Source: Desulfoscipio gibsoniae DSM 7213
GTDB lineage: Bacteria > Bacillota > Desulfotomaculia > Desulfotomaculales > Desulfallaceae
Assembly (NCBI RefSeq): GCF_000233715.2
Contig: NC_021184.1
Span: 1,644,501-1,708,500 of the forward strand
DNA: 64,000 nucleotides
Direction: 5' to 3'
Position 1 is the first letter of the stretch; every line of letters starts with the position of its first letter. The translations under genes were made by a program, and so were the position numbers. Below, piece after piece: positions 60,602-64,000 of the stretch. The notes beneath the pieces are model-generated. The model searched no databases, had not been told where the DNA came from, and saw only the letters and a list, made by a program, of their open reading frames with translations.

Positions 60602-60826
60602 GTATATCACCTACAGATATATTTTTTATAAGAATATCACAAAAAAGGGAAAAGGAAAACACCTGTTCTGTGTTTTTTATATAAAAAAATAAATTTTCAT
60701 TATGGATGAGGCTGACTAAAGGGAGCAGGGGGAAAGCGGCATGTCGAGCCTTAGCGAAAATATACATAAACTATAATGAAAAGTGCTTTTTCTGTAATAC
60801 GATTTAAAAAAAGGGAGGAGCTGGCA

Positions 60827-61015
60827 GTGGCAGCACAACACAAGCGGCCCGACAAAGCGGCTAATTTGGAACGCCAGCGCCGAGTGAAGGAGCGAACAGA
60901 ACTCCGCAAGGCGATAGTGGTGCACTTGCTACGGCGCTGGGATCCTGAACGTTATGACGGAGTAAGCCCTGGACAGTGTGTTACTTGGGCGGATGGAGGG
61001 GCATTAGTCGGGTAG
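60827..61015 (+). CDS. Small basic hypothetical protein
   Basis: 62 aa, GTG with AGGGAGGAGC. Very basic (KRPDKAANLERQRRVKERTELRKA) and divergent from lexA, so possibly SOS-linked. Not recognised. Ends 12 bp over the next gene. Confidence 0.5.
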   Translation: MAAQHKRPDKAANLERQRRVKERTELRKAIVVHLLRRWDPERYDGVSPGQCVTWADGGALVG

Positions 61016-61270
61016 TTTAGAATTGTGCGTATTAGCGTATATAGGCGGCATGCCATTTAAATAATCCGATGGTTGCATAGCTGATTGATTTATAACACTA
61101 TTTGATAATTCCTTTAGTTTTTGATCAGCTATATTTAGGTGTTCCATGATTACGTCTAAATTATCAACTGATTGTTTTTTCTTTGTTACCTGTATTAATC
61201 CTTGAATGACGGTTAAACAGTCCCGAATGTCCATTACTAAACCGGTATAACGGTCATAGTTTTTATCCAT
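61004..61270 (-). CDS. Small Spo0B/HisKA-helix-like protein 1
   Basis: 88 aa. DIRDCLTVIQGLIQVTKKK resembles the first helix of a histidine-kinase dimerization domain or Spo0B, but the usual phosphorylated His in the HxxN-like position is not obvious. AGGAGG precedes the ATG. A paralogue follows at 61395. Confidence 0.45.
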   Translation of the reverse strand: MDKNYDRYTGLVMDIRDCLTVIQGLIQVTKKKQSVDNLDVIMEHLNIADQKLKELSNSVINQSAMQPSDYLNGMPPIYANTHNSKLPD

Positions 61271-61394
61271 ATAAAACCTCCTATAAAGTAATATTTGGTA
61301 ATTGTATTACATCAGAAAATTCAGAATATGTCAATGGGACAAAATATCCAAAAAAACCTCTGTTCATAATGAAGGGGCATGAATGCATAAAAAT

Positions 61395-61673
61395 TTAAAG
61401 AATTTGGCTTTTTATTTGGTCTAAGATTTTAATACCTTCACCTATTAGTATATCCGACTTGGTGATGGAGTCATTTAAAAGCTTTTTTTGTTGATATATA
61501 AGATTATCCCCTGAAAGCTGAATAAACCCACTGAGGATAGTTAGGTGATTCCTAAGATCCTCAAGAGTAACTTGTAGCTTATCAATTTGATCTTTGGTTA
61601 TAACTGGTGAAATGGAACCACATCCTTGCACTAACAACCAAATTCTTATACTACTTCTGCTTTCATGCCCCAA
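61395..61673 (-). CDS. Small Spo0B/HisKA-helix-like protein 2
   Basis: Up to 92 aa; the conserved part starts near residue 25 (ITKDQIDKLQVTLEDLRNHLTILSGFIQL). LRNHLTILSGFIQL is close to the Spo0B/DesK-type helix with a possible phospho-His. Not coupled to a kinase ATPase domain. The first 24 residues may not be translated. Confidence 0.45.
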   Translation of the reverse strand: MGHESRSSIRIWLLVQGCGSISPVITKDQIDKLQVTLEDLRNHLTILSGFIQLSGDNLIYQQKKLLNDSITKSDILIGEGIKILDQIKSQIL

Positions 61674-61782
61674 AGTAAAAAATTACAACATAACTTCTTA
61701 TATTGAAATACGAAATATAATATTCCACATGTGGGAACAAATACCTGCAAAAAAATTCATTATTATAAATATTTTGTAAATA

Positions 61783-61986
61783 GGAGAGAAGGCAAAGATA
61801 TGCCAAATTAAGTATTTCGGTATTTGGGAGCAGGTACAGGCTTTAACTGACGGAGATGTAGATGCTCACCCTTCGGTAATGGAAAATTAAATAGCTGATA
61901 CAATCGGTTATATATGGCAAGATGGCACTACAAGCGCTATTATAGGGGTATTGAAGGAAAACCTAGCGAGGGGGAGAATAAAATAG
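61783..61986 (+). pseudogene. Possible small gene broken by in-frame TAA
   Basis: One frame reads ICQIKYFGIWEQVQALTDGDVDAHPSVMEN, then TAA (61888-61890), then IADTIGYIWQDGTTSAIIGVLKENLARG in the same frame. No ATG with a ribosome-binding site fits. Weak evidence. Confidence 0.25.
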
Positions 61987-62045
61987 TCTAAAGCCTAACC
62001 AGACTATGTCATAACGTTGGTAATAATACGGGGGGAGGATAATTT

Positions 62046-62327
62046 ATGCTGGAAATTCTATTGAATCCATTTGCCATTTTTATAGAGATAGCTATTTTAA
62101 CTATTATTTTATGTGGTTATGCGAATTGGCGACTGGAAAATACGCGTATGGTCACCGGTATATGCTTTTTATTTTGCGCTGCTCCGGCCTTTGGGAATAT
62201 AGGTTTACTGATTCTTACCGCTATATATACTTTCATTGGCTTCTTAAGTGCCTTTTTTACTTTGAAGATAAAAAAAATGATGGAAAAAAGGAAGGATACG
62301 GCGGCTAAACAAGAAGCTGAACAGTAG
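62046..62327 (+). CDS. Small membrane protein
   Basis: 93 aa: two to three membrane spans (5-25, 38-75) and a charged C-terminal helix (KIKKMMEKRKDTAAKQEAEQ). GGGGGGAGG precedes the ATG. Not recognised. Confidence 0.6.
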   Translation: MLEILLNPFAIFIEIAILTIILCGYANWRLENTRMVTGICFLFCAAPAFGNIGLLILTAIYTFIGFLSAFFTLKIKKMMEKRKDTAAKQEAEQ

Positions 62328-62422
62328 TAAGTTAATAAAATTTTACGAAAATAAATTTCACTAAAATATTGCAGGCGAAATTAATTAGTAATATAATAGT
62401 TTTAAGAGCCCATCCAGTTTTT

Positions 62423-62452
62423 CCCCGGTTGAACCGGGGATTTGTTTTTTAT
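62423..62452 (+). terminator. Terminator before LysR gene
   Basis: CCCCGGTT / AACCGGGG stem with T6 run. Confidence 0.8.
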
Positions 62453-62566
62453 AAAATCATTATGGCGGTTAATAATAGGTTTATCTTATAAAAAAAAGAT
62501 AATGAATACCATGCACAGTTTGTTTATGTTAAAATAATGTTTAGCAATTTCCCGGGAGGTCAAAGT

Positions 62567-63480
62567 ATGTTAGATCATCAATTGCAAATTTTTATTACCG
62601 TTGCGGAAAAAAAAACTTTTCCCGGGCAGCGGAAACATTAAATATTTCCCAACCGGCTATCAGTCAAAATATTCATGCCCTGGAGGATTATTACGGAGCT
62701 AAACTATTTGAACGCTCCAGCAAAAGAGTGGAATTAACTCAAGCGGGTGCCACTCTTTACGGTTATGCAACGGAAATTCTTAAACTGCACAAAGCGGCCG
62801 AGCGGGCTGTGTCTGATCTGGTTGACCTGGTTACAGGCAATTTGACTATTGGTGCCAGCCTTACCGTGGGGGAATATGTTCTGCCACGACTGCTGGCAGC
62901 TTATACCCGCAGGTATCCCGATGTAAAGTTTTTTGTTACTATAGGCAATACGGAATTTGTGCACGAGCACGCACGGGATACAAGTATTGATATAGGCCTG
63001 GTGGAAGGTATAGTGGAAGATCCGCAGTTAAAAGTTACTAATTTTTTAAATGATGAGCTGATCCTGATTACATCCAAAAACCATCCACTGGCTGATTCCA
63101 CCTTCATTAAACCGGAGGAAATGGCCGTTAAATTTAAAGATACCCCCTTTTTATTCAGAGAAGAGGGATCCGGTACCAGGCTGGCGGTAGAAAAAGCTTT
63201 AAAAAGTCTTAAATTTAAACCGGAGCATGTTATCACCCTTGGCAGTACCCAGGCTATTAAAGAGGCAGTGGAGGCTAATTTGGGCATTACTATGTTGTCC
63301 AAATGGACTTTGCGTAAGGAATTAAAGTTAGGTTCCATAAAGCCCATCAGGTGTTGTGATCCAATTACCCGTGGATTTTACTTGCTGCAGCACAAGGAAA
63401 AATTTCAGTCCCGGGCTACTGCCGAATTTGTAAAACTTATACTTAGTGAAGACCTTACTACCATTTTAACGAATATTTAA
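62567..63480 (+). pseudogene. LysR-family regulator with frameshift in A9
   Basis: ATG 62567 with GGGAGGT: MLDHQLQIFITVAEKK. A run of nine A (62607-62615) throws the frame: with ten, FSRAAETLNISQPAISQNIHALEDYYGAKLFERSSKRVELTQAG follows, a perfect LysR HTH, and then a full LysR substrate domain to 63480. As written, translation ends at codon 25. Resembles the regulators linked to selenium or sulfur metabolism. Slippage on A9 could restore it. Confidence 0.75.
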
Positions 63481-63540
63481 TACAAGTTCATTCGACACTC
63501 ATACCTACTATCGGCGCCCGTTGGGCGCTATTTTTAAAAG

Positions 63541-63567
63541 AAAGCGCCGCAAACTTTGCGGCGCTTT
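63541..63567 (+). terminator. Terminator after LysR gene, probably shared
   Basis: GAAAGCGCCGCAAACTTTGCGGCGCTTTC: perfect stem AAAGCGCCGCAAA / TTTGCGGCGCTTT. It lies between convergent genes. Confidence 0.8.
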
Positions 63568-63574
63568 CAGACAG

Positions 63575-64000
63575 TTATATTATCCTGCTGCCATATACAT
63601 TTTGGGACCACGTATTACGAGCGCAGTCGGGACATATTTCCTTGACGTTAACTTGCTCATTAATAAACTCCATATGTTTGGCGGTGGCAAAGGGCTGCCC
63701 GCAACTTTTGCAGTTGACCATGACCAGGCGACTCATCAGATAGCCGCACATGCGCATTTCCCGGTAGCCTGCTTTGTCTTCCAGGGTGATGGCACCGGTG
63801 GGGCAGTTCACTGAGCAAGTGCCACACCCGATGCACTTTTCTCCTGGTCTATGGAAGTCTGTTTTAACACTTTCGTCGCTGCCATAGCTGCCTGCATAGC
63901 CCAGTTCCAGGGCGTCTGCTCCTATCTGCTCCCGGCAAGCATCTTCGCATTTGCCACAGGCTATACAAAGGTCACAATGCAGACAGCGGTTGGCCTCGGC
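63575..64000 (-). CDS. Iron-sulfur protein, C-terminal part (runs off the window)
   Basis: 142 codons visible, open at the window end. Cys clusters: NRCLHCDLCIACGKCEDAC, KCIGCGTCSVNCP (one [4Fe-4S] ferredoxin motif) and later NCKSCG and CPDC. The combination resembles the C-terminal domain of multi-cluster oxidoreductases such as GltD/NfnB-like or NuoG/FdhB-like proteins. The N-terminal part, and so the enzyme, is not in the window. An inner GTG at 63811 is not the true start. Confidence 0.7.
   Translation of the reverse strand, partial: AEANRCLHCDLCIACGKCEDACREQIGADALELGYAGSYGSDESVKTDFHRPGEKCIGCGTCSVNCPTGAITLEDKAGYREMRMCGYLMSRLVMVNCKSCGQPFATAKHMEFINEQVNVKEICPDCARNTWSQNVYGSRII

Noticed and set aside
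61888-61890. In-frame TAA as a recoding site
   Set aside because: TAA is not used for selenocysteine or pyrrolysine, and the surrounding frame lacks a start; decay is simpler.
1-64000. CRISPR array or Cas genes
   Set aside because: No regularly spaced direct repeats and no Cas-like proteins were seen; the only RNA-guided nuclease is TnpB.

Overview
The window looks like a chromosomal segment of an anaerobic, spore-forming Firmicute of the Peptococcaceae type (Desulfotomaculum and relatives). This is inferred from strong AGGAGG ribosome-binding sites with frequent GTG/TTG starts, T-box-free but terminator-rich leaders, a cluster polA-mutM-ytaF-coaE-lytic transglycosylase, DacF- and PdaB-like sporulation or wall enzymes, a DUF3231 protein, a LexA of the Firmicute kind, and tandem molybdenum-cofactor riboswitches in front of a ModABC transporter. 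I could not run any database search, so the genus is an inference.

Layout. 1-5 kb: a DUF3231 protein, then two tandem Moco-type riboswitches, each followed by its own intrinsic terminator, controlling a small unknown gene and modABC; a DUF4213/DUF364 metal-chelation-type protein follows. 5.4-6.8 kb: a TauE/SafE permease and a decayed nitroreductase. 6.94-20.5 kb: what I read as a decayed genomic island bounded by an intact tRNA-Leu(GAG) at 20479-20561 and a 19-bp copy of that tRNA's 3' end at 6937-6955. It holds a broken PIN toxin with its antitoxin, HNH and GIY-YIG pieces, an Old Yellow Enzyme, two potassium-channel genes (one broken), an exonuclease, a remarkable array of G-U rich hairpins that looks like a ~490-nt noncoding RNA, NERD and PH-domain proteins, a dead tyrosine recombinase and an IS21-type insertion with an extra third gene. 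20.7-34.2 kb: conserved chromosome (transglycosylase, coaE, ytaF, mutM, polA, S41 protease, DedA, polysaccharide deacetylase, DacF, ferredoxin-type aldo/keto reductase, tRNA-Val).

34.18-53.28 kb: an apparently intact ~19.1-kb integrative element in tRNA-Val(GAC), bounded by 23-bp direct repeats. It has a tyrosine integrase with an excisionase-like gene, 21-bp arm-type repeats at both ends, a replication-initiator-like gene with three palindromic iterons inside it, a VirD4/TraG-like coupling ATPase, two replication-relaxation-type proteins, a KfrA-like coiled-coil protein, a divergent Xre/Cro-type switch with visible operators, an ImmA-type protease, HicAB, a 27-aa membrane toxin-like peptide, two secreted proteins and many small unknowns. 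No recognisable relaxase or type IV secretion channel is present, so it looks like a mobilizable or plasmid-like integrative element of an unusual design.

53.4-64 kb: an E2 acyltransferase scrap, a TniA/TniB-like transposon with a DUF6431 gene, a four-helix copper-binding (Csp/DUF326) protein with structured leaders, an IS200/IS605 element with intact TnpB but frameshifted TnpA, lexA, two small Spo0B/HisKA-helix-like proteins, a LysR regulator with a frameshift in an A9 run, and the C-terminal part of a multi-cluster iron-sulfur protein running off the end of the window.
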